From the NCBI GenBank assembly GCA_937922085.1, contig CAKZVD010000094.1:1-64000 (forward strand): 64,000 bases of DNA, given 5' to 3'. The notes beneath the pieces are model-generated. The model did not search any database. It saw only the letters and a program-made list of their open reading frames with translations, and was not told the origin of the DNA. Shown here in pieces: positions 17,988 to 28,400 of this stretch. A program made the position numbers and the translations under genes. This DNA comes from an uncultured Tenacibaculum sp. (GTDB taxonomy: Bacteria; Bacteroidota; Bacteroidia; Flavobacteriales; Flavobacteriaceae). Every line of letters begins with the position of its first letter. Position 1 is the first letter of the stretch.

Positions 17988-18191
17988 AATTTGATTTTAG
18001 CAGTCTCTAAAGTATTCTTTTTTATGAAAAGTATAATAGCGTTAACACTTTTTTAAGAAATAAAAAACGAATTAACTGTATTTTTATTGCTTCAATCAAC
18101 CAACTAATTCATTATTTCATAAAAAGCATTACAAATAATACAATTCAACTTAATATGTATGCAATTGGAATAATTTACAGAATCTAAACAC

Positions 18192-21100
18192 ATGAAAAAA
18201 ACGATTACACTACTATTAACATTCTTAAGTTTAATAGTATTTGCTCAGGAATTTTCTATGGACATGGTTAAAAACATGAAACCAAGAAATATAGGTCCGG
18301 GAGGAATGAGCGGAAGAGTAACATCTATAGATGTAGTTCAAACAAATCCAGATATTATATATGTAGGAACCGCTTCAGGAGGAGTCTGGAAATCTACTTC
18401 TGGTGGAATAAAATGGGACCCTATTTTTGAAAAAGAAGTTACGGCTTCTATTGGAGCAATAGCAATTCAACAATCAAACCCAAGTGTTATTTGGGCAGGT
18501 ACAGGAGAAGGAAACCCTCGTAATAGTTTAAATGGAGGATATGGTATTTATAAATCTTTAGATGCCGGTAAAACATGGAAGTCTATGGGGTTAGAAAACA
18601 CACGTCATATTCACCGTGTTGTTATACACCCTAACAACCCTAATATAGTTTATGTAGCTGCAATTGGTTCACCTTGGGGAGAACATAAAGAAAGAGGAGT
18701 ATACAGAACTATGGATGGAGGAAAAACATGGAAGCAAATATTATTCAATAATAATAAAACAGGAGCAGCAGATTTAATTATAGATCCTTCAAATCCTAAT
18801 AAATTAATTGTAGCCATGTGGGAGCATAAGCGTGATCCTTGGTTTTTTAAATCTGGAGGAACAGGAAGTGGATTGTACATAACACATGATGGAGGTGATA
18901 ACTGGAAAAAAGTTACAGATAAAGAAGGTTTTCCAAAAGGAGATTTAGGAAGAATAGGAGTTGCTATTTCTAGAAGTAACCCAAATACAATATATGCATT
19001 AGTAGAGGCTAAAAAGAATGCATTATATAAGAGTGAAGATGGTGGGTTTAAATGGAAAAAAGTAAATGATAAACCAGGTATTGGAAATAGACCTTTTTAT
19101 TATTCTGAAATTTATGTAGACCCACAAAATGAAAATAGATTATACAGTGTTTTTACTTATGTAAATGTTTCACAAGATGGAGGTAAAAACTTTTCGCAAT
19201 TAATGCCAGCTTATGGAGCTAATAATGGAGTACATCCAGATCATCATGCGTGGTGGATTCATCCAGAAAATGGTAAATTTATGATTGATGGAAATGATGG
19301 AGGGTTAAATATTACAAGAGACGGAGGAAAAACATGGCGTTTTATAGGTAATTTGCCAGTAGCACAGTTTTATCATATTAATGTAGATAACGAATATCCG
19401 TACAATGTTTATGGAGGAATGCAAGATAACGGATCATGGAGAGGGCCAGCATATGTATGGAAAGCCCAAGGAATTAGAAATTCATATTGGCAAGAAATAA
19501 GTTTTGGAGATGGTTTTGATGTGGTACCAGATAAAGATGATTCTCGTTACGGATGGTCTATGAGTCAACAAGGATTTGTTTCTCGTTATGATTATAAAAC
19601 TGGAAATAACTATACGGTAAAACCAACACATCCAGATCCTAAAGTTAAATTACGATTTAACTGGAATGCAGCTATAAATATAGATCCTTTTGATAATTCT
19701 ACATTATATTTTGGAAGTCAGTTTGTACATAAATCAACAGACAAAGGATTAACTTGGAAAGTTATTTCTTCGGATTTAACTACGAATGATAAGAGTAAAC
19801 AAAAGCAAGCTGAAAGTGGTGGTTTAACTCTAGATGCTACAGGAGCTGAAAATCATTGTACAGTTTTGGTAATTGAACCTTCGCCTTTAGAGAAAGATAT
19901 GTTATGGGCAGCAACAGATGATGGTCAAGTACATTACACAAAAAACGGAGGAGCAACATGGACAAATGTTTCAAAAAATATAAAAGGGTTACCAGCTAAT
20001 AGTTGGATTGTTCAAATAAAAGCATCAAACAAGAATAAAGGAGAAGCTTTATTAATAGCAAATGATTATCGTCGTTTTAATTACACTCCTTATGCGTATA
20101 GAACCAAAAATTATGGTAAAACATGGGAACGAATTGTAGATACTAATGATGTAAAAGGATACACATTAAGTATTGTTGAAGATCCTGTAGAGTCTAATTT
20201 ATTATTTTTAGGAACAGATGATGGGTTGTATGTTTCAGTAAATGCAGGAGTAAAGTGGACAAAATGGACAGCAGGTTTTCCTACAGTGCCGGTAAAAGAT
20301 TTAGTAATACAACCAAGAGAACATGACTTAGTTATTGGTACTTTTGGAAGAGCTGCATGGGTGTTAGATGATATTCGCCCGTTAAGAGCTATCGCAAAAA
20401 ATAGTTCAATTCTTAGAAAGAAGATACAATTATTTGAACCACCTACAGCTTATCAAGCAAGTTACCAGCAACCAACAGGAAGTAGGTTTGGAGCCGATGC
20501 TTTATTTAACGGAGAAAATAGATCACGAGGAGGTTTAATTCATTTTTACATTAATAAACCTAAAGAGGAAAAGAAAGAAAGTAAAAAAGAAGAACAATCT
20601 AAAGAAAAGAAATCTAAAGAGGATGTAAAAAAGAAAGAAGAGAATGTTGTAAAATGGGACTCTATTAAGTTTGAGATTTTTGATGGTACTCGATTAATTA
20701 GAACCTTAAAAAGAAAAACACCAAAGAAAAACGGAATTCATAAGCAATATTGGTACTTAAGTGAAAAAGGAATAGCAAGACCTTCAAGAACAATAAGAAA
20801 ATCAAAAAGAGAACCTAGTGGAGTGGAAGTAAAACCAGGAGTATATAGAATTAAAACAACTTTTGGAGATCAGGTTTCTGAACAGAACATTAAAGTTGAA
20901 TTTGATCCAAGATTACAAATATCTAAACAAGCTATTGATCAAAAGTACAATGCATCAAAAGCTTTAGAAAAAGATCAAAAAATATTCACTGATGCGGTAA
21001 AACAATTAGTAGAAAGTAAGAAAATAGCAAACAATTACCATAAGAGATTTAAATCTGAAGATAAAGAAAAATATAAGTTTGAAATTGTCTCTAGTGAAGA

Positions 21101-21410
21101 TATTGTAAAAAGAATTAATAAGTTACTAGATGTTTATTTAGGAAAAGTAGATAAACGTCAAGGAATTGTTCGTAGCCCAGAGGTAAATGTAGGACAACGT
21201 TTAGGAACTGCAAGTTGGTATACAGGAAGTAGGTTTGGAAATCAAACAGCTACAGAAAGTCGTTTAGCAAATCAATTTAAAGAAGCTTTAAAAGAAGCAT
21301 TAGAAAAAACAAATGCTTTCTTTAATAAAGATTGGAAATCATATAAAGAAGAGGTTGAAAAAGTTAAATTCTCACCTTTTAAAGAAACTAAGACCTTTAG
21401 TGTTAATTAA
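18192..21410 (+). CDS. Secreted sortilin/BNR-repeat beta-propeller protein
   Basis: A 1072-residue exported protein with a signal peptide ending FAQ at about residue 19. Residues 30-740 hold repeated Asp-box/BNR motifs of the type S-x-D-x-G-x-T-W (YKSLDAGKTW, YRTMDGGKTW, YITHDGGDNW, YKSEDGGFKW, NITRDGGKTW), the ten-bladed VPS10/sortilin-like propeller of the so-called glycosyl hydrolase BNR proteins. A Lys/Glu low-complexity linker (about residues 789-820) separates a C-terminal FlgD-like beta-sandwich and a helical tail. These proteins are widespread in Bacteroidota; enzymatic activity is unproven, and peptide or glycan binding is inferred. It is followed by a strong terminator. Confidence 0.88.
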   Translation: MKKTITLLLTFLSLIVFAQEFSMDMVKNMKPRNIGPGGMSGRVTSIDVVQTNPDIIYVGTASGGVWKSTSGGIKWDPIFEKEVTASIGAIAIQQSNPSVIWAGTGEGNPRNSLNGGYGIYKSLDAGKTWKSMGLENTRHIHRVVIHPNNPNIVYVAAIGSPWGEHKERGVYRTMDGGKTWKQILFNNNKTGAADLIIDPSNPNKLIVAMWEHKRDPWFFKSGGTGSGLYITHDGGDNWKKVTDKEGFPKGDLGRIGVAISRSNPNTIYALVEAKKNALYKSEDGGFKWKKVNDKPGIGNRPFYYSEIYVDPQNENRLYSVFTYVNVSQDGGKNFSQLMPAYGANNGVHPDHHAWWIHPENGKFMIDGNDGGLNITRDGGKTWRFIGNLPVAQFYHINVDNEYPYNVYGGMQDNGSWRGPAYVWKAQGIRNSYWQEISFGDGFDVVPDKDDSRYGWSMSQQGFVSRYDYKTGNNYTVKPTHPDPKVKLRFNWNAAINIDPFDNSTLYFGSQFVHKSTDKGLTWKVISSDLTTNDKSKQKQAESGGLTLDATGAENHCTVLVIEPSPLEKDMLWAATDDGQVHYTKNGGATWTNVSKNIKGLPANSWIVQIKASNKNKGEALLIANDYRRFNYTPYAYRTKNYGKTWERIVDTNDVKGYTLSIVEDPVESNLLFLGTDDGLYVSVNAGVKWTKWTAGFPTVPVKDLVIQPREHDLVIGTFGRAAWVLDDIRPLRAIAKNSSILRKKIQLFEPPTAYQASYQQPTGSRFGADALFNGENRSRGGLIHFYINKPKEEKKESKKEEQSKEKKSKEDVKKKEENVVKWDSIKFEIFDGTRLIRTLKRKTPKKNGIHKQYWYLSEKGIARPSRTIRKSKREPSGVEVKPGVYRIKTTFGDQVSEQNIKVEFDPRLQISKQAIDQKYNASKALEKDQKIFTDAVKQLVESKKIANNYHKRFKSEDKEKYKFEIVSSEDIVKRINKLLDVYLGKVDKRQGIVRSPEVNVGQRLGTASWYTGSRFGNQTATESRLANQFKEALKEALEKTNAFFNKDWKSYKEEVEKVKFSPFKETKTFSVN

Positions 21411-21425
21411 CACTAAACTATAATA

Positions 21426-21468
21426 AAAAAAGAAACTTATCCTAGTGCTTAGGGTAAGTTTCTTTTTT
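21426..21468 (+). terminator. Terminator of the sortilin-like gene
   Basis: An 18-bp stem (21426-21443 with 21451-21468, one G:U) with loop AGTGCTT and a T6 end lies 16 nt after the stop codon. Confidence 0.92.
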
Positions 21469-21482
21469 GTTAATTTTGAAGC

Positions 21483-22067
21483 ATGTTTAAATGTATTTTC
21501 TTATTTGTTTTATTACCAATTTCTCTTTTTAGTCAAAAACTAATTAAAGACATTGATTTTGATACTATAAAAGATACTATTTATGTAGATAATGAAAAGT
21601 CAACTATTGTATGTATACTATCGTCTAAAAACAATAAAAAAATAGAAAGCTTACCTATTGGGTTATTAAATGAACGATCTGGTATTATTGATGCAAAAAA
21701 TGGATTTAAGTTTAATAATGATTGGATGCGAGCTGGATATTCTAATCAATTTAGATATGATAAAAGAACAAAAAAGATAAGACTCATAGGAATGAGTAGG
21801 TATGAATTTGGAAACGCAGCTAATGATGGAAGTGGAGAATCGAGTGTTAATTTATTGACAGGCGATTATATTGGAAATTGGAATCATTATGATCTTAATA
21901 AAGATAAACTTGTAAAACTACCGTCTATAAAAAAGAAAATGCATTTCAATAAAATAAACCTAGAGTCATTTGATGATAGTGTTTATTATGGCTATTCAGA
22001 AAAATGCTCAAAATTATATTATAAAACTAAAGAAAACTATAAAGCCAAAGAAAATAATAATGATTAA
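21483..22067 (+). CDS. Secreted protein of unknown function
   Basis: A 194-residue protein with a signal peptide (residues 1-17, LFSQ). The mature part is mostly beta with LKID-type strands and a segment RYEFGNAANDGSGESSVNL that resembles a small beta-sandwich or propeller blade protein. I do not recognise a named family. Its stop codon (22065-22067) is 7 bp before the start of the DUF2490 gene, so both are probably one transcript beginning after the sortilin terminator. Confidence 0.7.
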   Translation: MFKCIFLFVLLPISLFSQKLIKDIDFDTIKDTIYVDNEKSTIVCILSSKNNKKIESLPIGLLNERSGIIDAKNGFKFNNDWMRAGYSNQFRYDKRTKKIRLIGMSRYEFGNAANDGSGESSVNLLTGDYIGNWNHYDLNKDKLVKLPSIKKKMHFNKINLESFDDSVYYGYSEKCSKLYYKTKENYKAKENNND

Positions 22068-22074
22068 ATTTTAT

Positions 22075-22737
22075 ATGAAAAAAGCGACACTCATACTATT
22101 GTTGTTAATTACGCAACAAATAATAGCTCAAGAGAATCCAGAAAAAGAATTAGGGGTTTGGTATATGTATAATGGTTCACATAAAGTATCTGAAAAATTT
22201 AGTTTAAAAACAATGGCGCATTTCCGGTTTTTTGAAGTTGGTGATGATATGCAACAGTTTATAGGACGTTTAGGTGCAAATTATAAAATTAATAAGAATT
22301 TTAGTGCAACACTTGGTTATGCATATTTAGGTACCGACCGTACATTTGAAGTTTCAAAAGGAGATTTTAGCGATCATCGTATTTACGAAGATTTAAATGT
22401 AAAACACAAAATATCAAAGTTAGGTATAGCACATCGATTAAGAGCAGAGCAACGTTTTTTTGAATCACAAACAGGTCATTTTATACGATATCAATTAGGT
22501 TTAAGTTACCCTTTGTCAAAAAAATGGTCTACTTATTTATACGATGAAATCTTTTTTGATTTTACAGGCGAATCGTACAATCAGAATTGGTTAGGAGCAG
22601 GATTTAAATATCAACTTTCTAAAGTAGTAAAACTACAATTAGGTTATATGAGTATAAACACAGCAAATAGTCAAAATTTTGATAAAATACAAGTTGGTAT
22701 AGCTATAAGTACAGATCACAGAAAGAAAGATAAGTAA
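22075..22737 (+). CDS. DUF2490 outer-membrane-type protein
   Basis: About 220 residues from the start chosen here. A signal peptide MKKATLILLLLITQQIIAQ begins at 22075; longer in-frame versions (ATG at 21970 or 22060) would overlap the preceding gene and put a charged tail before the signal peptide, so they are less likely. The mature protein has alternating beta strands (LGVWYMYNG, LKTMAHFRFFE, RLGANYKI, LGYAYLG, HRLRAEQRF, FIRYQLGLSYPL, WLGAGFKY) typical of DUF2490, a family with the look of a 10-12-strand outer-membrane barrel. Function unknown. Confidence 0.85.
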   Translation: MKKATLILLLLITQQIIAQENPEKELGVWYMYNGSHKVSEKFSLKTMAHFRFFEVGDDMQQFIGRLGANYKINKNFSATLGYAYLGTDRTFEVSKGDFSDHRIYEDLNVKHKISKLGIAHRLRAEQRFFESQTGHFIRYQLGLSYPLSKKWSTYLYDEIFFDFTGESYNQNWLGAGFKYQLSKVVKLQLGYMSINTANSQNFDKIQVGIAISTDHRKKDK

Positions 22738-22766
22738 TAGTACCTTATAAAGTTAACTGAATTAAA

Positions 22767-23282
22767 ATGAGTTTTTTCAATTTCCTTACTACTTTTGTTT
22801 GGCCTGTAACAACAATTATATTGGCTATTATCTTCAAAAAAGATATTTCTAATCTAATAGAGAAAAGAAAAATAACGAATAGTGTAGAAAATGATAAATG
22901 GGAATTTGATAATTTTTCTACTTCTTTTGGTTATGTAGAATCTCAAATGGATAAAATAATTGAGAAATCAGAATCTAAAGAGGTTAACTTCTTAATTAAT
23001 GAGATAAAAGATACAACACAGAAGTTACAAGGGATTCACCCAATTTCTTTAGCTATTTTAATTGAAATGGGAGAGGGTATTATTTCAAGTAGTTCATGGA
23101 AAACTAAAACATCCTATTTAATAGAGTTACAGAAAAAGAGTTTTATTCGTTTAGACCCTAAAGTAGATACTGCTGATGAAATTAAATTTTATAAAGATAA
23201 TCGTAATAATACTTCAGCACGCTTAACTAAAAAAGGAAATGAATTTTTGGATAAAATAGGGTTCAGAAATACTATCTCTTAA
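22767..23282 (+). CDS. Membrane-anchored protein of unknown function
   Basis: A 171-residue protein with one N-terminal transmembrane segment (about residues 6-24) and a cytoplasmic-looking helical region. The C-terminal 80 residues (HPISLAILIEMGEGI, LIELQKKSFIRLD, SARLTKKGNEFLDKIG) resemble a winged-helix layout, with the terminal part like the ARLT-KKG-xxFL segment of some HTH proteins. No named family recognised. It stands between the DUF2490 and DUF819 genes on the same strand, 29 bp after the former. Confidence 0.65.
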   Translation: MSFFNFLTTFVWPVTTIILAIIFKKDISNLIEKRKITNSVENDKWEFDNFSTSFGYVESQMDKIIEKSESKEVNFLINEIKDTTQKLQGIHPISLAILIEMGEGIISSSSWKTKTSYLIELQKKSFIRLDPKVDTADEIKFYKDNRNNTSARLTKKGNEFLDKIGFRNTIS

Positions 23283-23347
23283 ATATAAGAAACCTTTTTT
23301 AAGAATAATTAATTTAAAAAATATATAAAAAAACTAATTTATAAATC

Positions 23348-24616
23348 ATGGAAAACCAACCTTTATTTACAAATGATGCAATTGTTTTTGGAATATTAAT
23401 GATTTCATTAGGATTTGTTTTTTATACAGAAAGTATTAGAAAAGGTTTTTGGCCTAAATTTTATAAAATTGTACCAGGAATATTAATGTGTTATTTAGTA
23501 CCTGCAATTTTTAATTCGTTAGGCATAATTTCTGCGGATACATCTAAAACATATTATATAGCAAGTCGATTTTTATTACCGGCTTCATTAGTTTTAATGA
23601 CTTTGAGTATTGATTTAAAAGCCATTTTTAATTTAGGACCTAAAGCTTTAATTATATTTTTTACAGGTACGATAGGTATTATAATTGGTGGCCCGTTAGC
23701 TATTTTATTAATATCATTCTTTTCACCAGAAACAGTTGGAGGTTTAGGATTTGATGCCGTTTGGAGAGGCTTGTCTACTTTAGCAGGAAGTTGGATTGGT
23801 GGTGGAGCAAATCAAGCAGCAATGTTAGAAATTTACGAGTATAACCCAGAAAAATATGGAGGTATGGTACTAGTAGATATCGTAGTAGCGAATGTTTGGA
23901 TGGCTTTATTATTAATAGGAATAGGGAAAACTGATAAAATAGATAATTGGTTAAAAGCAGATAACTCTGCAATAGAAAAATTAAAAGAGAAAGTAAGCTC
24001 TTTTGCAGAAAGTGTAACAAGAAATCCAACACTAACCGATTTTATGATTATTCTTGCCTTAGCTTTTGGTGCTGTTGGAGTGGCACATTTTGGTGCTGAG
24101 TCTATTTCAACTTTCTTAAAAGAAAATGTATCGGCCATTGCAGATAAGTCATCAGCATTGTCTTCTTTCTCATCAAAGTTTTTTTGGATGATAACTATAG
24201 CAACGTTAATTGGAATTTTATTGTCTTACACGAAAGCTAAAAATTATGAAGGGGCAGGAGCAAGTAAAATAGGAAGTATTTTTATTTACGTTTTAGTAGC
24301 TACTATAGGAATGAAAATGGATTTATCTAAGATTGTAGAAAACCCAGGGTTAATAGCGATAGGGTTTGTATGGATGGCAATACATGCAGGTTTGTTAATT
24401 TTAGTAGCAAAATTAATAAGAGCACCTTATTTTTTCTTGGCAGTAGGAAGTCAAGCAAATGTAGGAGGCGCAGCAAGTGCACCAGTAATAGCGGCTGCTT
24501 TTCATCCGTCATTAGCGAGTGTAGGAGTTTTATTAGCAGTATTTGGTTATGTAGTTGGAACCTACGGAGCAATTTTATGTACAATTTTAATGGAAATAGC
24601 GGCTAAAGTTGCATAG
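23348..24616 (+). CDS. DUF819 family integral membrane transporter
   Basis: A 422-residue polytopic membrane protein with about eleven to twelve hydrophobic segments. It is a DUF819 (YjcL-like) protein: the signature AGSWIGGGANQAAM near residue 147 and the GSQANVGGAASAPVIAAAF motif near residue 370 are characteristic inverted glycine-rich loops, as in sodium-coupled carrier families. The substrate is not known. The start is the ATG at 23348, after 65 bp of AT-rich leader. It is followed after 35 bp by a DUF4369 lipoprotein gene, perhaps in the same transcript. Confidence 0.9.
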   Translation: MENQPLFTNDAIVFGILMISLGFVFYTESIRKGFWPKFYKIVPGILMCYLVPAIFNSLGIISADTSKTYYIASRFLLPASLVLMTLSIDLKAIFNLGPKALIIFFTGTIGIIIGGPLAILLISFFSPETVGGLGFDAVWRGLSTLAGSWIGGGANQAAMLEIYEYNPEKYGGMVLVDIVVANVWMALLLIGIGKTDKIDNWLKADNSAIEKLKEKVSSFAESVTRNPTLTDFMIILALAFGAVGVAHFGAESISTFLKENVSAIADKSSALSSFSSKFFWMITIATLIGILLSYTKAKNYEGAGASKIGSIFIYVLVATIGMKMDLSKIVENPGLIAIGFVWMAIHAGLLILVAKLIRAPYFFLAVGSQANVGGAASAPVIAAAFHPSLASVGVLLAVFGYVVGTYGAILCTILMEIAAKVA

Positions 24617-24651
24617 AAATCTGCATATTTGCATTCGGAAATTAAGAATTT

Positions 24652-25356
24652 ATGAGAAGATTTATAGCAGTAATTATCGTATCAATTTTGATTTTTTCTT
24701 GTAGTAAAGAAAAAACAGGAAACATGGTTGTTAAAGGACAAATTAAAGGTCTTAAAAAAGGAACTTTATACCTACAGAAAATGAAAGATACTACTTTGAT
24801 ATCTGTAGATTCTGTTCAATTGTTTGGTAAGGATACTTATAGATTAGTAGATGATGTAGATTCTCCAACAATGTATTACTTAACTTTTAACGGAGATGTT
24901 AAACCTAAAAAGTTAATGTTTTTTGGAGAAAAAGGAGAAATAACAATTAATGATAATATAGAAGAATTTGGTTTTAAACCTACAATAGAAGGATCTAAAA
25001 ATCAAGAAGTGATGGATGAGTTTCAAAAAATAAACCATCAGTTTAAAATGAAGCGTTTAGATTTTATAGCAAAAGACATAGAAGCAAGAGCCAAAAAAGA
25101 TACTATAGGAGTAGATAGTTTAGAGAAAGCATATAAAAGAATGGTAAGAAAAAGGTTTTTGTTTACTACCAATTTTGCAATTGCGCATAAAGATTCAGAA
25201 GCTTCTCCTTATATTGCTTTATCAGAACTTTTTGATGCCAATATTTATTTGTTAGATACTATTAATAACAGTTTAACAGATAGAGTAAAAAGTTCTAATT
25301 ATGGAAAACGTTTGCAGAAATTTGTAAAGGATATTAAAGACAAAGAAAAAAAGTAA
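24652..25356 (+). CDS. DUF4369 lipoprotein
   Basis: A 234-residue lipoprotein: the signal SILIFSCSK places the lipidated Cys at about residue 17. Residues 25-120 form a DUF4369 domain (VVKGQIKGLKKGTLYLQK, then TTLISVDSVQL and a GEKGEITI strand), usually found at the N-terminus of Bacteroidota thioredoxin-like lipoproteins. Here the following region is a charged helical domain with no CxxC, so the thioredoxin half is missing or was never present. Function unknown. It ends at a strong bidirectional terminator shared with the convergent VIT/vWA gene. Confidence 0.85.
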   Translation: MRRFIAVIIVSILIFSCSKEKTGNMVVKGQIKGLKKGTLYLQKMKDTTLISVDSVQLFGKDTYRLVDDVDSPTMYYLTFNGDVKPKKLMFFGEKGEITINDNIEEFGFKPTIEGSKNQEVMDEFQKINHQFKMKRLDFIAKDIEARAKKDTIGVDSLEKAYKRMVRKRFLFTTNFAIAHKDSEASPYIALSELFDANIYLLDTINNSLTDRVKSSNYGKRLQKFVKDIKDKEKK

Positions 25357-25383
25357 AGACTTTATTTAAATCATAAAACTTAT

Positions 25384-25420
25384 AAAAACCAGTAAAATTA
25401 ATTTTACTGGTTTTTTGTTT
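25384..25420. terminator. Bidirectional terminator
   Basis: Arms 25384-25398 and 25101-type complement at 25401-25415 form a 13-15 bp A/T-flanked stem with core CCAGTAAAA/TTTTACTGG. The T-run to the right serves the DUF4369 gene; the A-run to the left serves the leftward gene ending at 25421. Confidence 0.9.
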
Positions 25421-28400
25421 TTAAAATTTTATAGTAGCTCCTAATACATTTTTTGCCTCTTTGGTAAGAGTAAGTACTCTTTCAGTTCTAACTTCTTTAT
25501 CTGTGCCAAAATATTTATATATTTCTATAGATAATCCAACTGGCCCATGTATGGTTTGTTGTCTATCAGCAAAAAAGTCAACTAATATTGAATAGGTTCC
25601 TTTCTCTGCTTTTTTTACTAATATTTCTTCAGGCCCATAACCATTTCTAATATCGGTGTTGTATCGTATTGTATCTGATTCATCATTTCTATAGTAAAAA
25701 TCTTTACCAGATGGAGTTATTAAGTGTAAATCAATATCAGTATCACTAGAAGTCCATGTTAATACAATTCTAAGATCACCAGAAATCATAAACTCTTTTT
25801 TAGATGTTTTTTGTTTCTGTAAAATGGAATTATAATCATTGTATATCGTGTTCATTACTTCCGTATAATTATAAGGATCTCTATTTCTTTCTATCCAAGA
25901 GCCTTCTAATGCTTCTTTTAAAATTTTAATAGCTTTTTTATAGTTGCCGTTTAAACCATAGGTGATTGCTAAATCTCTATGTGTTATAGGTTCATCAGGC
26001 CTTAATTCTAAAATTTTTTCAAATAAAGGAATTGCTTCTTTATATTGTTTTATAGAGCGTAGCAGGTATGCAAGAGTTCTTATGTTTTCATGATTTTCTA
26101 ATTGTATTTCTGCAATATTAGACCATATTTTGACAGCTATTTTAGGAGCGTCTTTTGTAAACAGATTCCCTGCTGCCATATAAAACCCGATAGACTTTTT
26201 ATCTCTATTTACTAGTTCTAAGTACTTTTGATATCTTTTTTTAGGTCGGTATTTCGCTATGTTTTTTAAGGATGAAGGTATGTTTGTCCATACTTTTTTT
26301 GATAAAACATGTTTAATATGTTTATTAAATTTTATAGGAATACTAATAGCATCATCTTCTACAAAATCTTTGGTGTAAGCAAATATGACTCCGTCTTTAG
26401 CTAAAGAACCAACTAATTTTAAGGAAGCTTCTTTCGGTATAATTTCTAAAGAAAATATTTCGTTCCAATCAATATACCCCAATTTATCTTCTCCATTCTC
26501 CCAATCTATATCTGAAAATTCTTTGGCTTCATAATCTATAAAAACAAGCGGTTGTTTTCCTAAAATAACATGATGATCTTTTTTCTTTATGTAAAGTTGA
26601 TTTTTACCTTTAAAAATTTGATACTCGTCAATATTTGGTGTGTTTTTTAAAAAATCATTTCCATTTTTATAAGTGCTTCCAGAAAAAGAACTTGTTATTA
26701 CAACTTCTTCAAGTTGAGAATCCACAGGCATAGTTATTGAATATTCTCCTGGGGTAGTTATTTTTTGTTCAGCACTGTCAAAACCAAGAAAACGAAAAGA
26801 GATCTTACTACTTAAAGGAACTTTTAAAGAGAAATTTCCATCAAAATCAGAGTAGGTACCTTTAGTAGTACCAACTATTAGTATGTCTACTCCTGGAAAT
26901 CTAATTCCATCTTCTTTGGCAACTCCTGTTATTAAATAAAGATCACCTTGTTTAGTAACTTTTATTTTAATTTTAAGATCTGATGGTGTTGGCTCTTTAT
27001 AATTTTCATCAATAATAGGATCTATTTGTTTAGGAATGTGTAGTGCGTTTAAAGAATCTAAGCGTTCTTCAATTACATCAAACTCATCATCTATTTTTTC
27101 TTCTTTTAAATCTAACTCATCTTCTCTTTTTTCAAAAAGAGTATCTATCCTTTTTTCTTGTTCAGGATATGCCCAGATAAGAAGTTCTGATAAATCATCT
27201 AGTTGATGATTAATAAACCTCAATTTATTTTCTTGTTTTTTAAGTTTTGCCAATTTATAATTACTATAATACTGTTTTTTCCAATCTGGATTTGGTGGTA
27301 CTATTTCATTTTCTATATAATCTTCTAAAGTTTCTAGTACAATTAACGAAGTATAGTCGGTTATTAAATTATGGGTGAGTCCTAATCTTAATAATTGTTC
27401 TTTATTTTCTTTAGGATTAAGACTTAATTCTTTTATTTTTTCTATTGCTAATAAACGTTTTAAATTTATTAAACTCTGTTTAATTTCAACAGGCTGTATT
27501 TCTTTTAACTCATTATTATTAAGATTAAAGACAGGGGAAATAGTTGATAGTTTATTTCCTTTAGCAATAGCTGAAAAGTAAGGTGTTGAAATTCGAGAGT
27601 TTGATTTTGGGTAAGACTCTTGTATCTCTTTTTCTTTGTAACCATAAAATATTGTTGCGTTTTTTATGAGTAGGGCTATAGTTGATGCTGTTGATTGATT
27701 GTTTAGATTTATATAAGCTCCTCCATTTTCTTTAGCAATTACTTTAAGTTTTGCTGGGTTATTTGCTGTTTGAGAGGTGACAGTAAAGATTTTTGCTTTG
27801 TTAGACTTAAAAGTTGTGTCACCAAAATTAGAGATTCCATCGCTACATAAAATATTAATATCTGATACAGGGAATTCCTGAATTTTTCCATATTGAGTAG
27901 CTCCATCATAAGAAATAGTAGTCAATATTTTTTCGATTTTTTTAGTATTTCCTCTTCTAATTTTTATTTTTTTGATAGTAGTGATACCTGTGTTAAATAA
28001 AACAAGAGTGATATTTAATTTTTTAACTTGTTTGCAGAATGATTTTATAAACTCAATTTCTTTGTGAACTAATCCTTTTCTAGATAAGGATTGATCCCAA
28101 AGTATGGTCATACTTTTTGGAATACTATTTATTTTATTCGATTTAGGAATAGGAGAGTTATAATAATAAAAGAAATCATTTTTTTGTTTCTGATAGTAGG
28201 CAAATTTTTTTCGTTTTGGGAGTATGGTAATATGAACTTTCTTAGAAGAGGTGGACATAATTGAGGTAATTCCTTTTTCTTTCTTTTTGGTAAAAGAACT
28301 AGTGCCACTTAATTTTAATTCATTTGTAAAACCAATAAAATTTATCTGGACTTCTTTTTTTTGTACTTTTTCTTTAAAATTTAGAGAGAGCTTAAAATTT

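Noticed and set aside
21970..22074. Longer start of the DUF2490 gene
   Set aside because: It would overlap the preceding gene by 98 bp and place a lysine-rich tail before an otherwise perfect signal peptide.
23775..24606. Several ORFs (both strands) inside the DUF819 gene
   Set aside because: They are shadow frames of a hydrophobic gene; no codon preference, start or partner supports them.
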